Of a stretch of 64,000 bases of DNA, positions 44,773 to 53,684 are shown piece after piece. The notes under the pieces are model-generated. The model ran no database searches and was not told where the DNA came from. It worked only from the letters and a program-made list of their open reading frames with translations. The stretch is from UBA7916 sp036121365 (GTDB lineage: Bacteria > Pseudomonadota > Gammaproteobacteria > Comchoanobacterales > Comchoanobacteraceae): the NCBI GenBank assembly GCA_036121365.1, contig JAZAFR010000023.1:4091-68090 (forward strand), given 5' to 3'. The stretch's first letter is position 1. Every line of letters begins with the position of its first letter. A program made the translations under genes and the position numbers.

Positions 44773-46584
44773 TCAATCCATGGGGATGAACTCAGTCTCC
44801 TTTGAGAAGTGAGCATCAATAATGTCTTTGGCCACTAAAATGGCCAAGTTGTCATTTTCAACTAAGACAGTGATTGCAAAATCAGGTGATTTTTTAGCAA
44901 CAAAACCAATCAGCCACGAATGATCTGAAAGAGACTTGATGTGATGTCTGCGTCCTGAGTTCTTAACCAATTGTGCAGTACCTGTCTTAGCAGCAAAGGG
45001 CACTGGTAATTTTCCAAAACGTTTACCTGTGCCGTATTCAACGACTTTTTGCATGGCTGAGACAATATAATCCCAATTTTCCGAATTATAGTGATGAGTA
45101 GATTGAAAGGGTGTTTTTGTTTCAATTATGGGTTTTTCAGAGGTGGAAATGTGTTTCAGCACATGCGGGTAAAACGTTTTACCCTTTGATGCAAAGATTG
45201 AAGTGGCAAAAGAAAGTTGTAGTGGGGTGACCAAAAGAGCACCTTGGCCAATGCCAGTGATGATGGTGTCACCTATCAGCCAGGGCTTTCCTTGTGATTT
45301 TTTCCATTCGCGGTTGGGTAATAATCCTGGTTTTTCACCAGGCAGGTCGATATTGGTTGGCATTCCAAAGCCGTATTGCCTGTAAATTTCACTCATTGTA
45401 TCGATGCCAAGTTTCAAAGAGAGGTGATAAAAAAATGTATCATTAGAAACAATAATGGCTTTTCTCGTGTTGACATATCCATGACCTTGTCTATGCCAGT
45501 TTCTATAAATATTCGAAGTTCCTTTATATTGGAATGATCCAGTATCATAAATTGTAAAATTTTGATCAATAATGCGGTTGTCAAGTGCATGCAATGTTAA
45601 AAAAGGTTTGACAGTGGAGGCAGGCGGAAAATGGCCAGAGAGCGCTCGATTGAACAAGGGCTTGGTTTCTGAAGTGAGGTATTCACCGATCTTGTGTTTT
45701 AAAAGTGGGTCTAAAAAAGCATTGGGGTCATAGCTTGGAGAGCTATAAAGTGCTAAGATTTCTCCATTTCTAGGGTTGGAAATGATAACAGCACCATTTT
45801 TTCCTTCCATTGTTTTCTCGAGTAGTTTTTGAAGACGATAGTCAATTGTTAAAGTGATATCAGATCCATTCTGTGCAGGAATATTTGAAATTTTTTTTAG
45901 AATGTTTCCTTTTGCATTCCTTTGTAGTTGTAAGAGGCCTGACTGCCCAGAAAGTATGTCATTATAATGTTTTTCCACGCCATCGGCGCCGCTATAATTG
46001 GCCAAAATATTTGGATTGTCAGACTTGATGTCTTTGGCAACTTTTTTAGCGAGAACATAGCCAGTAACGGCAGCACACGCACTTCTGCAAGGGTAGTGGC
46101 GTATGAATTCAGGTGTGATTCGAATGGAATGAAGATGTAAATTTTCAAAATAAAGTGTTTGTATTTGTTCCTGAGATAAATAGCTTAGAAGTCGAATGGA
46201 GTCTTGAAATTTTGCAGTGTCTATTTTTTTATTGAGCTTATCAAAATCAAGATCAAGATTGAGTTTTTGGGCAATGAAGTTCATAGTTTCTTTGGATTGC
46301 TTCTTGGACTCAACAATCAGATCAAGATGAAATTTTGGAATATTCTTGGCAAGAACTACACCATTTCTATCAAATATTTCCCCTCGTTGAGGTTGTAAAG
46401 ATGCAAAAGTATATTGATTATTGAGGCTTTTTATATAGAGGTTTTGTCCAGAGGTGATTTGGAGCATGTATAAACGATAGACAAGCAATGAGGTTAAAAG
46501 AAGAAAAAAAATCAATGAGTAAATGGTTCGGATAAAGTGGCTGTGCTGCTGGCTTCTATAGTTGTTTTGAAGATGATTTTTCAT
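44773..46584 (-). CDS. mrdA: Penicillin-binding protein 2, elongasome transpeptidase
   Basis: Cross-links peptidoglycan during rod elongation. 603 residues: an N-terminal membrane helix at about 20-40, the dimerisation domain starting with R-G-E-I-F-D-R-N-G near 65, then the transpeptidase domain with S-T-V-K at about 321-324 (catalytic serine), S-N-D near 382 and K-T-G-T-A near 530. All three penicillin-binding motifs are intact. Its start overlaps the rlmH stop by one base, so the genes are translationally coupled. The last residues are short compared with the Pro-rich tails of some relatives. Confidence 0.95.
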   Translation of the reverse strand: MKNHLQNNYRSQQHSHFIRTIYSLIFFLLLTSLLVYRLYMLQITSGQNLYIKSLNNQYTFASLQPQRGEIFDRNGVVLAKNIPKFHLDLIVESKKQSKETMNFIAQKLNLDLDFDKLNKKIDTAKFQDSIRLLSYLSQEQIQTLYFENLHLHSIRITPEFIRHYPCRSACAAVTGYVLAKKVAKDIKSDNPNILANYSGADGVEKHYNDILSGQSGLLQLQRNAKGNILKKISNIPAQNGSDITLTIDYRLQKLLEKTMEGKNGAVIISNPRNGEILALYSSPSYDPNAFLDPLLKHKIGEYLTSETKPLFNRALSGHFPPASTVKPFLTLHALDNRIIDQNFTIYDTGSFQYKGTSNIYRNWHRQGHGYVNTRKAIIVSNDTFFYHLSLKLGIDTMSEIYRQYGFGMPTNIDLPGEKPGLLPNREWKKSQGKPWLIGDTIITGIGQGALLVTPLQLSFATSIFASKGKTFYPHVLKHISTSEKPIIETKTPFQSTHHYNSENWDYIVSAMQKVVEYGTGKRFGKLPVPFAAKTGTAQLVKNSGRRHHIKSLSDHSWLIGFVAKKSPDFAITVLVENDNLAILVAKDIIDAHFSKETEFIPMD

Positions 46585-47051
46585 TATCTGTGATAAGGAT
46601 GGTTGTTTGATAAGGTAAAGGCTCGGTATAGTTGTTCGTACAATACGATTCTAGCAAATATATGTGGGAGTGTAAATGATGAAAGAGAAAGGCTATAGTG
46701 TGCAAGTTGACGTGTTTTTTGATGGTGACCATCAGGGCCTCCGATCAGAAAAGCAATCCGTTGTGACTGTGTTCTCCAGTTTGAAAATTGTGTAGAGAAC
46801 TGTTGCGAAGTCAATGATTTTCCTGTCTCGTCAAGAAGAATCACCACTGCACTTTCTGGAATAGACTCTGCCAGCAAGTGATATTCTTTTTCCATGAGTT
46901 TATCAGTAGATGTGTTGCGGTTGCGTTTGGGTGTATTGGAGGTGAATTCTTCAATGTGAGCAAAATGCTCAATGCGTTTCTTATATGTGCTTAGAGCCTC
47001 AATTTGCCAGGGTGTTGTCGGTTTTCCAATCGAATGAATAGAGAGTTTCAC
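46584..47051 (-). CDS. rlmH: 23S rRNA pseudouridine-1915 N3-methyltransferase
   Basis: SPOUT methyltransferase acting on the assembled 70S ribosome. 155 residues, standard length. Conserved I-L-L-D-E-T-G-K near 90 and F-L-I-G-G-P-D-G near 115 form the trefoil-knot SAM site; the C-terminus ends N-H-P-Y-H-R, close to the family's Y-H-K/R-x end. It starts with GTG behind AGGA, 12 bases after rsfS, and overlaps mrdA by one base. Confidence 0.95.
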   Translation of the reverse strand: MKLSIHSIGKPTTPWQIEALSTYKKRIEHFAHIEEFTSNTPKRNRNTSTDKLMEKEYHLLAESIPESAVVILLDETGKSLTSQQFSTQFSNWRTQSQRIAFLIGGPDGHHQKTRQLAHYSLSLSSFTLPHIFARIVLYEQLYRAFTLSNNHPYHR

Positions 47052-47063
47052 AACAGTTCCTGT

Positions 47064-47375
47064 TTAGGTACTCCATAGTTTTTCTAATGCGTAGTATTGT
47101 CTAATGTCAGGTAACATGATATGACAGATAACATCGCCGAAATTGACGAGTATCCACTGGCCCTCTTCATCACCTTCAACACGCGGCTTTTCAAACTTAT
47201 GCTTAACGGCCATATCAAGCAACGCATTCATCATGCTGCGTGTATGTCGAGAGGTGTTACCAGATACAATCACCATATGATCTGTGATGGATGTCAGCTG
47301 TCCAACATCGAGAGATACCAAATCAATCCCTTTCATGTCTTCTAATGTACAAACAATGCTGTTTAGCAATTCCAT
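47064..47375 (-). CDS. rsfS: Ribosomal silencing factor RsfS
   Basis: Binds ribosomal protein L14 and blocks subunit joining when nutrients are low. 103 residues. Typical features: I-T-D-H-M-V-I-V-S-G-N-T-S-R-H near 30-44, then G-Q-W-I-L-V-N-F-G-D-V-I-C-H near 73-86 and a conserved M-L-P-D-I-R-Q-Y-Y-A-L-E-K-L-W end. First gene of the rsfS-rlmH-mrdA-rodA-mltB series; the neighbouring orn gene is divergent. Confidence 0.95.
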   Translation of the reverse strand: MELLNSIVCTLEDMKGIDLVSLDVGQLTSITDHMVIVSGNTSRHTRSMMNALLDMAVKHKFEKPRVEGDEEGQWILVNFGDVICHIMLPDIRQYYALEKLWST

Positions 47376-47531
47376 GGCAGTTTTTCTATGTGTATATAAT
47401 TAATTATATAAAGAACAGACGGATAAGTCAATGGAATGAATATGCGTAAATCAAGATAAAAGGACAAAAACTGTTGTTATTTCGTAATAAATTGGATAAT
47501 ATTAGAATAATTTAGAAAAATGGGAGTCGTT

Positions 47532-48074
47532 ATGCTTGATAGATGGGTTTGGTGTGATTTAGAGATGACCGGATTAGATCCAGAGAAACATCATATCATA
47601 GAAATAGCGACCATCATTACTGACAGTCAGCTCAATATTATTGCAGAAGGTCCAAATTATGTGATTTGGCAACCTGAGGAAAATATGAAAAATTTAGACC
47701 CCTGGATAATCAAGCATCATGGAGAATCAGGGTTGTTGGATGCTGTTAAAGCGAGCAAGATTACGCAAGAGAAGGCAGAGGCTGAAACTTACGCTTTTGT
47801 TTGTCAGCATATCAAAAAAAATGAGGCACCACTATGTGGGAATTCTATCAGTACAGATCGCTTATTTCTAGAAAAATATATGCCCAGAATCAATGATCAT
47901 TTACATTATAGAAATTTAGATGTGAGCAGTATAAAGATTGTATCCAGTGCATGGTGTCAGGAGCTTGAGGGGTACAAAAAGAAGAACAATCACAGAGCGC
48001 TTGATGATATCAAGGAATCAATAGCAGAATTGAAGTACTACCAAAAGACAATATTTGATAAGAAAGAGACATAA
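47532..48074 (+). CDS. orn: Oligoribonuclease
   Basis: Degrades two- to five-nucleotide RNAs, including pGpG from cyclic-di-GMP turnover; essential in many gammaproteobacteria. I take the ATG at 47532 because GGGAG lies five bases upstream; the earlier ATG at 47520 has none. About 180 residues. The DEDDh site is clear: W-C-D-L-E-M-T-G-L-D, I-I-E-I-A-T-I, C-G-N-S-I-S-T-D-R-L-F and H-R-A-L-D-D-I-K-E-S. In E. coli-like genomes queG, nnr and tsaE lie next to orn; here nnr and tsaE follow but queG does not. Confidence 0.95.
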   Translation: MLDRWVWCDLEMTGLDPEKHHIIEIATIITDSQLNIIAEGPNYVIWQPEENMKNLDPWIIKHHGESGLLDAVKASKITQEKAEAETYAFVCQHIKKNEAPLCGNSISTDRLFLEKYMPRINDHLHYRNLDVSSIKIVSSAWCQELEGYKKKNNHRALDDIKESIAELKYYQKTIFDKKET

Positions 48075-48311
48075 AATAGACAGAATAGATGGGTTTATGA
48101 TGAAGCCATCAAAATAGTATGATTGTTATTCAATAAAACACAAGAAAATGGTTCGGTTATGGTGCCAATGACGCCAGTTGAGATTTAAGAGTTTTGGTGG
48201 TGATAGTATCAAGAAATGCAAATGAGCAATATGACAGAAATACAGATAAATCAGAGTATTGTGGATATATGATGTGTATGTTAATCTATATTGAATTGAA
48301 AGAGAGAAAAT

Positions 48312-49769
48312 ATGACTGCCGCATACAGTGTAAAGCAAATCAGAGAGTTTGAAAAAAGTCTCATTGAAGATGAGTCATTCGGCATAAATGGTCTTCTAGA
48401 ATCTGCAAGCAAAGCAATTTTCAAAGTCTGTATTCAGAGAATTAAAAAAAATCAGAAAGTACTGGTGGTTTGTGGAAAAGGATATAATGGTGTTGACGCA
48501 ATAAAATGTGGAACTTTGTTAAAAAAGGCAGGATATCGTGTCTATTATATGATGTGTTATAGAATGGTAGACTGCAATATTGAATTCCAACAAGCACACA
48601 GTGAGGCAGTTCGAGTAGGAGTTATTGAAGAAAAAGGAGAGGATTTAACTGATTATGATGTGCTGATAGACGGTATATACGGTATAGGCTATAGAGAGGC
48701 AAAACAAGATCATAACGCAGTCACCATACAGAAAATGAATCGTTCTGGTGCCAAAATCATCAGCATTGATGTGCCATCTGGTGTCAACGCCGACACAGGG
48801 GTTGCGGCTAAAGATGCCATCAGAGCGACCACAACACTATCATTACTGATACGAAAAAGGGGATTGTATACCAAAGATGCATTCGATCATGTTGGGGAGT
48901 TATTATTTGACGATTTAGGTCATCAGTATCAAAATCAGCAAGAGCAATATGAGATAATTGAGATAAAAGACCGAAGGCATGATTTGATAAGGGAAGTAAA
49001 AAACACTCACAAGTACTCGTTCGGAAGAGCCTTGGTAATTGGCGGCAATTATGGAATGCTGGGAGCAAGTGTATTAACAGCAAAAGCATGTGCAAAAATG
49101 GGGTGTGGTTATGTCATGATGGCAACCAGAGACAACCCGGCATTGGCAATAGAAAACCCTGACTTTGTTACAGTGTCTATTGATGAGATTGATGGAATAA
49201 TACAAGCGGGGAAAGTGACAGTCATTATCATTGGGCCAGGATTGGGAAGAGATGACTGGGCGCTTGCGTGCATGGAAAAGGCCTTAAAGTATAAAGGAAG
49301 TATGGTGATGGATGCCGATGCGTTACAGATGATGGTCCAGAAAGATTTAGATATTGGTCAAAAAGTGGTGATGACCCCGCATGAAGGAGAAGCTGGGGTA
49401 TTATTGGGAGTAGGGTCTGCAGATGTGAGGAAAAATCGTTTTGAGGCGATAGACAAACTATATCAGAAATTTGAGGCAAAAATGTTATTGAAAGGTGCAG
49501 GGACGTTGATAAAGGTCGATGAGAATGTGGTCAAGGTGATCAATCATGCATGTCCCGGGATGTCAGTAGCAGGTAGTGGCGATGTACTAGCAGGGATGAT
49601 TGGCGGTTATATTGCACAGGGTGTAGACAATGGCACAGCATTATTAGAAGCTGCATTGATACACGTTGAAATTGGGATGTACTATCAGGAGATCAATCAA
49701 GGAAGAGGTATGATGGCATCAGAAATGATAGAAATGATACCCATGATGAAAAATAAAAAAGAGGGATAA
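48312..49769 (+). CDS. nnr: Bifunctional NAD(P)HX epimerase/dehydratase
   Basis: Repairs hydrated NADH and NADPH. 485 residues, full two-domain length. The C-terminal ADP-dependent dehydratase (about 230-485) is complete: V-I-G-G-N-Y-G-M-L-G-A, G-P-G-L-G-R-D, M-D-A-D-A-L, M-T-P-H-E-G-E-A and A-G-S-G-D-V-L-A-G-M-I-G. The N-terminal epimerase domain has drifted: the usual G-x-G-N-N-G-G-D-G loop reads G-K-G-Y-N-G-V-D-A, though D-V-P-S-G-V is kept. Epimerase activity may be weakened. tsaE starts four bases after its stop. Confidence 0.92.
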   Translation: MTAAYSVKQIREFEKSLIEDESFGINGLLESASKAIFKVCIQRIKKNQKVLVVCGKGYNGVDAIKCGTLLKKAGYRVYYMMCYRMVDCNIEFQQAHSEAVRVGVIEEKGEDLTDYDVLIDGIYGIGYREAKQDHNAVTIQKMNRSGAKIISIDVPSGVNADTGVAAKDAIRATTTLSLLIRKRGLYTKDAFDHVGELLFDDLGHQYQNQQEQYEIIEIKDRRHDLIREVKNTHKYSFGRALVIGGNYGMLGASVLTAKACAKMGCGYVMMATRDNPALAIENPDFVTVSIDEIDGIIQAGKVTVIIIGPGLGRDDWALACMEKALKYKGSMVMDADALQMMVQKDLDIGQKVVMTPHEGEAGVLLGVGSADVRKNRFEAIDKLYQKFEAKMLLKGAGTLIKVDENVVKVINHACPGMSVAGSGDVLAGMIGGYIAQGVDNGTALLEAALIHVEIGMYYQEINQGRGMMASEMIEMIPMMKNKKEG

Positions 49770-49773
49770 TCAG

Positions 49774-50214
49774 ATGCAAAGATATGAATTCAAAGTTAAA
49801 GGATTAGATCAGTTCAAAGAATTGGTCTCACAATTGTATGAGCAGTTGCATAAGGAGGCAAGAGTGATATTACTGTCTGGTGAAATGGGTGCAGGAAAGA
49901 CTGAATTTGTCAGAAAATGGTTACAGAAAGCCGGTGTTAAAGGAAGGATAAAAAGCCCATCTTATTCAATAATAGAAAGCTACGAAAACACAAAAGTTGG
50001 CACAATACATCATATGGATTTGTATAGAATAGCGCATCCTTATGAGCTCATTGAAATAGGCATAGAGGATTATCTTCAAGAACAATTATTGGTAGAGTGG
50101 CCAGAAAAGGGTTGGCCTGATGAGATAAGCTATGATGCATGGATTGAGATCAAGCATCAAAAAGAAAATGACAGGATTTTGACAATGAAAATAAACAAAG
50201 ATACTGATAAGTAA
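49774..50214 (+). CDS. tsaE: tRNA threonylcarbamoyladenosine biosynthesis ATPase TsaE
   Basis: ATPase that resets the TsaBDE complex making t6A at position 37 of ANN-reading tRNAs. 146 residues. Walker A is G-E-M-G-A-G-K-T at 36-43; S-P-S-Y-S-I-I-E, H-M-D-L-Y-R and the late V-E-W-P-E-K-G are the family motifs. The gene is coupled to nnr, with GAGGGATAATCAG before its ATG. Normally amiB would follow immediately; a decayed frame lies there instead. Confidence 0.94.
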   Translation: MQRYEFKVKGLDQFKELVSQLYEQLHKEARVILLSGEMGAGKTEFVRKWLQKAGVKGRIKSPSYSIIESYENTKVGTIHHMDLYRIAHPYELIEIGIEDYLQEQLLVEWPEKGWPDEISYDAWIEIKHQKENDRILTMKINKDTDK

Positions 50215-50228
50215 AGAAGAAAGCATAA

Positions 50229-50420
50229 GTGGCAAAACATAAATCAGGTAACAGATTAAAATAACTGGTGGCTTTCGTTCCAAGTGCAACAGGAGAAAAT
50301 CATGTTTTTTATGAAAAAGTATCAAGCAATGTTGATCATATAGTACTTATCGATTTCAAAATAGTGAGCGAACGATGCATGAATGAATATAAGATTCAAA
50401 GGAAATTTGACCAAGTCTAA
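50229..50420 (+). pseudogene. Probable relic of the amiB N-terminus (AMIN-like), in-frame stop
   Basis: Fourteen bases after tsaE a GTG opens a frame with one TAA at 50262-50264 and then 51 further codons to TAA at 50418. Past the stop it reads V-A-F-V-P-S-A-T-G-E-N-H-V-F, then V-D-H-I-V-L-I-D-F-K, which resembles the AMIN pattern (charged, x-V-F, then x-R-V-V-I-D-x-K) found at the start of AmiB amidases. AmiB sits directly after tsaE in many gammaproteobacteria. Position and pattern together suggest a decayed amiB; the match is short and no catalytic amidase domain remains. Confidence 0.3.
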
Positions 50421-50741
50421 ATTCCAATAAACTAAGTAAGAACAGAGATATTAAATACTAGAAAAATAAAAATAGGTCAGTGTAATGCCATATAGGTAGT
50501 GGAACAGGAATATAATGAGATAACTTTTAAACGATGAGTAGAGGATTGATTTGAGGTGAAATGAAAAAAAGAATTCAATCAGGCAAAACATGATGATTTT
50601 AAAAAATTGAGAGAAAATAATGAGATGAAGAAAGGTGAAAAAATATATTGCAATAATATTTAAGAAAATATTAAAAGTGCTTGAAATTGTAGATGCCGTA
50701 TGATAAATATTATCTATCTACTAATTGTTAATGGGAGTTAT
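50421..50741. other. AT-rich spacer, no gene seen
   Basis: About 320 bases before the outer-membrane protein gene. It contains an AT inverted repeat AATATTTAAGAAAATATT near 50655-50672 and no recognisable ORF. It may be the remainder of decayed amiB. Confidence 0.35.
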
Positions 50742-51359
50742 ATGTCTAAACTTAAAATTCTTTGCATTGCAGCAGCATGTGCTTTATCTGCTACAGCAGC
50801 AAGTCCACTTAAAAAGATACCAGCAAAAGCACCAGGTTGGGGTATTGGTTTCGTAGCGAATACAGACACGCAGTACAACTCAGGCTCACTACAACTTGAC
50901 TATAAGGCGTCAAATTGGGAGCATGGGTTTACGTTGTCTGGTTCTATGTGTGATTTTGACGATAAAATTACTGTGACAAACAGACTGACAAACGATGAAG
51001 TTGTCAGAGAGGATGTATCTTGGAATCAGTTTGGTTTCGGGCACTACATTGGATTGAGAAAAATGCTGAAACCACAGTTGGCATTAAGCTCTGGTCTATC
51101 TACAGACATTCTAATGGTTGACAGATGGTCAGAGTACAAAGGTGGAATAGGGCTTGAAAGAACACCATACAATATTGGTTTCTATACACAGCTAAGTTTT
51201 GAGCCACTAGACTACGTTTCTGTATTCGCAAGAACTAAAGTTTGGAGCTACGAAAACCTAGGTCTAAAAGAGACAGGAGATGTTGCAACTGCTGGCGCGA
51301 ATATTGTAAAAATATTCGGAGACATGGCAGTAGGTGTATCATATTACTGGCAAGCGTAG
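50742..51359 (+). CDS. Small outer-membrane beta-barrel protein
   Basis: The ATG at 50742 follows GGGAG; an in-frame ATG 14 codons upstream lacks this and would spoil the signal peptide. 205 residues. Residues 1-20 (S-K-L-K-I-L-C-I-A-A-A-C-A-L-S-A) form a signal peptide. The mature part alternates polar and hydrophobic residues in eight or so strands with girdle aromatics (G-W-G-I-G-F, N-W-E-H-G-F-T-L, Q-F-G-F-G-H-Y-I-G-L) and ends G-V-S-Y-Y-W-Q-A, as in small eight-stranded porin-like barrels. A strong terminator follows. No specific family is recognised. Confidence 0.7.
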   Translation: MSKLKILCIAAACALSATAASPLKKIPAKAPGWGIGFVANTDTQYNSGSLQLDYKASNWEHGFTLSGSMCDFDDKITVTNRLTNDEVVREDVSWNQFGFGHYIGLRKMLKPQLALSSGLSTDILMVDRWSEYKGGIGLERTPYNIGFYTQLSFEPLDYVSVFARTKVWSYENLGLKETGDVATAGANIVKIFGDMAVGVSYYWQA

Positions 51360-51371
51360 AAAGACTCGTGC

Positions 51372-51402
51372 AAAAAAAGCGCCACTACGGCGCTTTTTTT
51401 TT
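51372..51402 (+). terminator. Rho-independent terminator after the outer-membrane protein gene
   Basis: AAAAAAAGCGCC, loop ACTAC, GGCGCTTTTTTTTT. A GC stem flanked by long A and T runs, 12 bases after the stop; the A-run lets it also act on the opposite strand. Confidence 0.9.
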
Positions 51403-51602
51403 GTATTTAGAAGAAAAATTTATAAATAAAGCACTTAAAGATGTACCAAAAGTTAAAAAATCACAAGAACACAGTAATTGTGCGAATACTGCAAATAAGG
51501 CAAGGAATAGACGGAGTAAAATAGCGTATCCACTCGAGAAATTAATCAGTTTAAAGTAGAATAACAAAGTGGATTATTATGGAAGTATTATCAGTAAATG
51601 GA

Positions 51603-52055
51603 TTAGCTAGAAAGAAACTCAATCACATCAGAAATATGATTTGCTGGTTTTACTTTTTTCCACTGTTGTATGACCCGTCTTTCTGCATCAAGTAAAAAGC
51701 TAGAACGCTCAATACCCATGTACTTTTTTCCAAACATACTTTTTTCAACCCAAACACCGAATTCATCACAAAGAATTCCTTCAGGGTCTGAGAGTAGCGT
51801 AAAGGGTAAGTCATATTTTTCAACAAAAGAAAGGTGCCTCTTTGGAGAGTCTTTTGAAACACCAATGACATTGCAGTTTAAATCAAGGATGTCTTGCCAT
51901 GCATCACGTATGGCAACGGCTTGAGTTGTGCAGCCAGGGGTCATATCTTTTGGGTAAAAATATAGCAAGATAAATTGACTATTGATGGTATTAATATCGA
52001 AATTTTCATCATATTGGTTCTTGAGCTTTAAATTTGGGAAGTGTTTTTCTAGCAT
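51603..52055 (-). CDS. bcp: Bcp-type thiol peroxidase (peroxiredoxin Q), 1-Cys form
   Basis: Reduces peroxides using a cysteine. 150 residues, normal length. The peroxidatic cysteine is C42 in T-P-G-C-T-T; the resolving cysteine five residues on (P-G-C-T-x-x-A-C) is V47, so it belongs to the 1-Cys group needing an external thiol. The family's Y-F-Y-P-K-D, G-V-S-K-D-S and E-R-S-S-F-L-L-D segments are present. TATGGAGA precedes the ATG. As the glutathione-peroxidase-like protein here is dead, this may be one of few peroxidases available. Confidence 0.93.
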   Translation of the reverse strand: MLEKHFPNLKLKNQYDENFDINTINSQFILLYFYPKDMTPGCTTQAVAIRDAWQDILDLNCNVIGVSKDSPKRHLSFVEKYDLPFTLLSDPEGILCDEFGVWVEKSMFGKKYMGIERSSFLLDAERRVIQQWKKVKPANHISDVIEFLSS

Positions 52056-52088
52056 ATTGATTCTCCATAAAATATTTTTAAAAATAAA

Positions 52089-52466
52089 CTAGGGCTTAAT
52101 TTCAAGCATGGTTTTAGCGGTATCAACCGTCAGTGGCTTGCAATAATATGAAGTAAACCCAAATTCAGTACAATGGTTCCTGTATTCTGTATCGTTATGA
52201 GCAGTCAGTGCGATGATAGGGACTTTTCCTTGGTATGCATCTGTCTGAGATAATAGTTGTTGTACAGTTTCCATTCCAGAGATATCAGGCAGTCCAACAT
52301 CAACAATCAAGCAATCATAGCGCTTACAGAGTGCCATTTTTATGCCATCATGTCCACTGGTTGCCGTATCAAGCTTACAGTTTAGCTTTGAAAATACTAT
52401 TTTAGCAACCTTCTGTGCAACAGGGCAGTCCTCAATCAGAAGAATATTACGTAGTTGATCATTCAT
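52089..52466 (-). CDS. Stand-alone receiver-domain response regulator
   Basis: 125 residues, receiver domain only. Acidic pair E12/D13, phospho-acceptor D56 in L-I-V-D-V-G-L-P, T in I-I-A-L-T-A-H and K in Y-Y-C-K-P-L complete the site. No output domain, so it acts by phosphorelay or protein binding. Its ATG overlaps the stop of the preceding kinase as ATGAATGA, as if one hybrid kinase had been split into two frames. Confidence 0.9.
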   Translation of the reverse strand: MNDQLRNILLIEDCPVAQKVAKIVFSKLNCKLDTATSGHDGIKMALCKRYDCLIVDVGLPDISGMETVQQLLSQTDAYQGKVPIIALTAHNDTEYRNHCTEFGFTSYYCKPLTVDTAKTMLEIKP

Positions 52467-53640
52467 AAGTTGCCTCCTTAAATCTTATTGCAATTGTACA
52501 GGTAATCGTCGTTCCCTCGTTGAGTTTGGATTGCACGCTGATTTTACCAGCGAGATCAGAAACAAAACTTTTTACGATAGCAAGGCCGAGGCCAATACCC
52601 GCATATAGTCCATTATTAGAGTTATTGACTTTTGAAAAGCGCTCAAAAATATAATCCAATTTATCATTGGGGATCCCGATACCAGTGTCCTCTACAATGA
52701 TATCCATGGTACCATCTATGTCATTAATTTTGTTAATGACAAGATATACCTTGATAGCACCATTTTGTGTAAATTTTACGGCATTTCCAATTAGGTTGAT
52801 CAATATTCTAAAGATACGATAGTCGTCCGCAAAAATATCAAGTTGTTGAATATTTTTTATCGATGTCTCCATCTTTATCTTTTTGTTTTTTATTACGGGT
52901 GTAAACATTTCCAAAGTATCTTTGATTAGATCATTTAGGCACAGCTTCTTATATGTGACCCGCATGTTGATGTTTTCTTGTTTGGACAAATCAAAAATTC
53001 TATTACAATAGTCTAACAGCTGCTCAGAGCAGTTTTTAATGTCTGATATCAGCTCTTTGGTTTCTGAACACTGGGTATCCTCTGCTAAAATTTTTGAGAT
53101 GCCTATCATGCCCACAAGCGGGGTTCGAATGTCGTGTTCCATATTTCTTAAAAAAGAGGTTTTTGCTAAATTTGCTTGCTCTGCAGCATTTTTTGCACGT
53201 TTTAACTCATGTATTAAGTGAGCTTTTTCAGATATATCGACCGTGTTGCCTATTATACCTGTGATATTACCCTTTTTATCTTTTAGTGGTGTTTTCGTGG
53301 AAAGTTGTACGACTTTACCATCAGTTTTAAATGCCTCTTCATAGGCGATCTGTTTGTCGAGATTCATTACTTGTAAGTCATTGGCTCTGTACGCATCTGC
53401 GGTTTGCTTATCAAAAATATCATAATCAGTTTTATTGATTAGCTCCTCTCGAGACATGTCAATATCAACCTCTCTTAATCTATCAAGTGTAAACCTATTC
53501 AATCCCAAATACTTGCCATCTAAATCCTTCCAATAAATACAACCAGGTAAGCTATCTAACAAATAATTTAAGCTAAAAATTTGTTCATCTTGCTTATCAA
53601 TTTCTCGCTGAAGTGCCTGTATAGTGTCTTCTTTATCCAT
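52459..53640 (-). CDS. Cytoplasmic PAS-domain histidine kinase
   Basis: 393 residues without membrane helices. A short coiled coil (1-20), a PAS domain about 22-140 (Y-W-K-D-L-D-G-K-Y-L-G-L-N and G-I-I-G-N-T-V-D-I-S), then the kinase core: H169 in N-M-E-H-D-I-R-T-P-L, N box N-L-I-G-N-A-V-K-F-T, G1 E-D-T-G-I-G-I-P and G2 G-I-G-L-G-L-A-I-V. Soluble PAS kinases of this type, often fused to a receiver, are common in Legionellales. Its receiver is encoded as the next, overlapping gene. The signal sensed is unknown. Confidence 0.88.
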   Translation of the reverse strand: MDKEDTIQALQREIDKQDEQIFSLNYLLDSLPGCIYWKDLDGKYLGLNRFTLDRLREVDIDMSREELINKTDYDIFDKQTADAYRANDLQVMNLDKQIAYEEAFKTDGKVVQLSTKTPLKDKKGNITGIIGNTVDISEKAHLIHELKRAKNAAEQANLAKTSFLRNMEHDIRTPLVGMIGISKILAEDTQCSETKELISDIKNCSEQLLDYCNRIFDLSKQENINMRVTYKKLCLNDLIKDTLEMFTPVIKNKKIKMETSIKNIQQLDIFADDYRIFRILINLIGNAVKFTQNGAIKVYLVINKINDIDGTMDIIVEDTGIGIPNDKLDYIFERFSKVNNSNNGLYAGIGLGLAIVKSFVSDLAGKISVQSKLNEGTTITCTIAIRFKEATYE

Positions 53641-53684
53641 CGTCTTAATATACCAAAGTAAATTTAAAAAGCAAAGTATGATTC

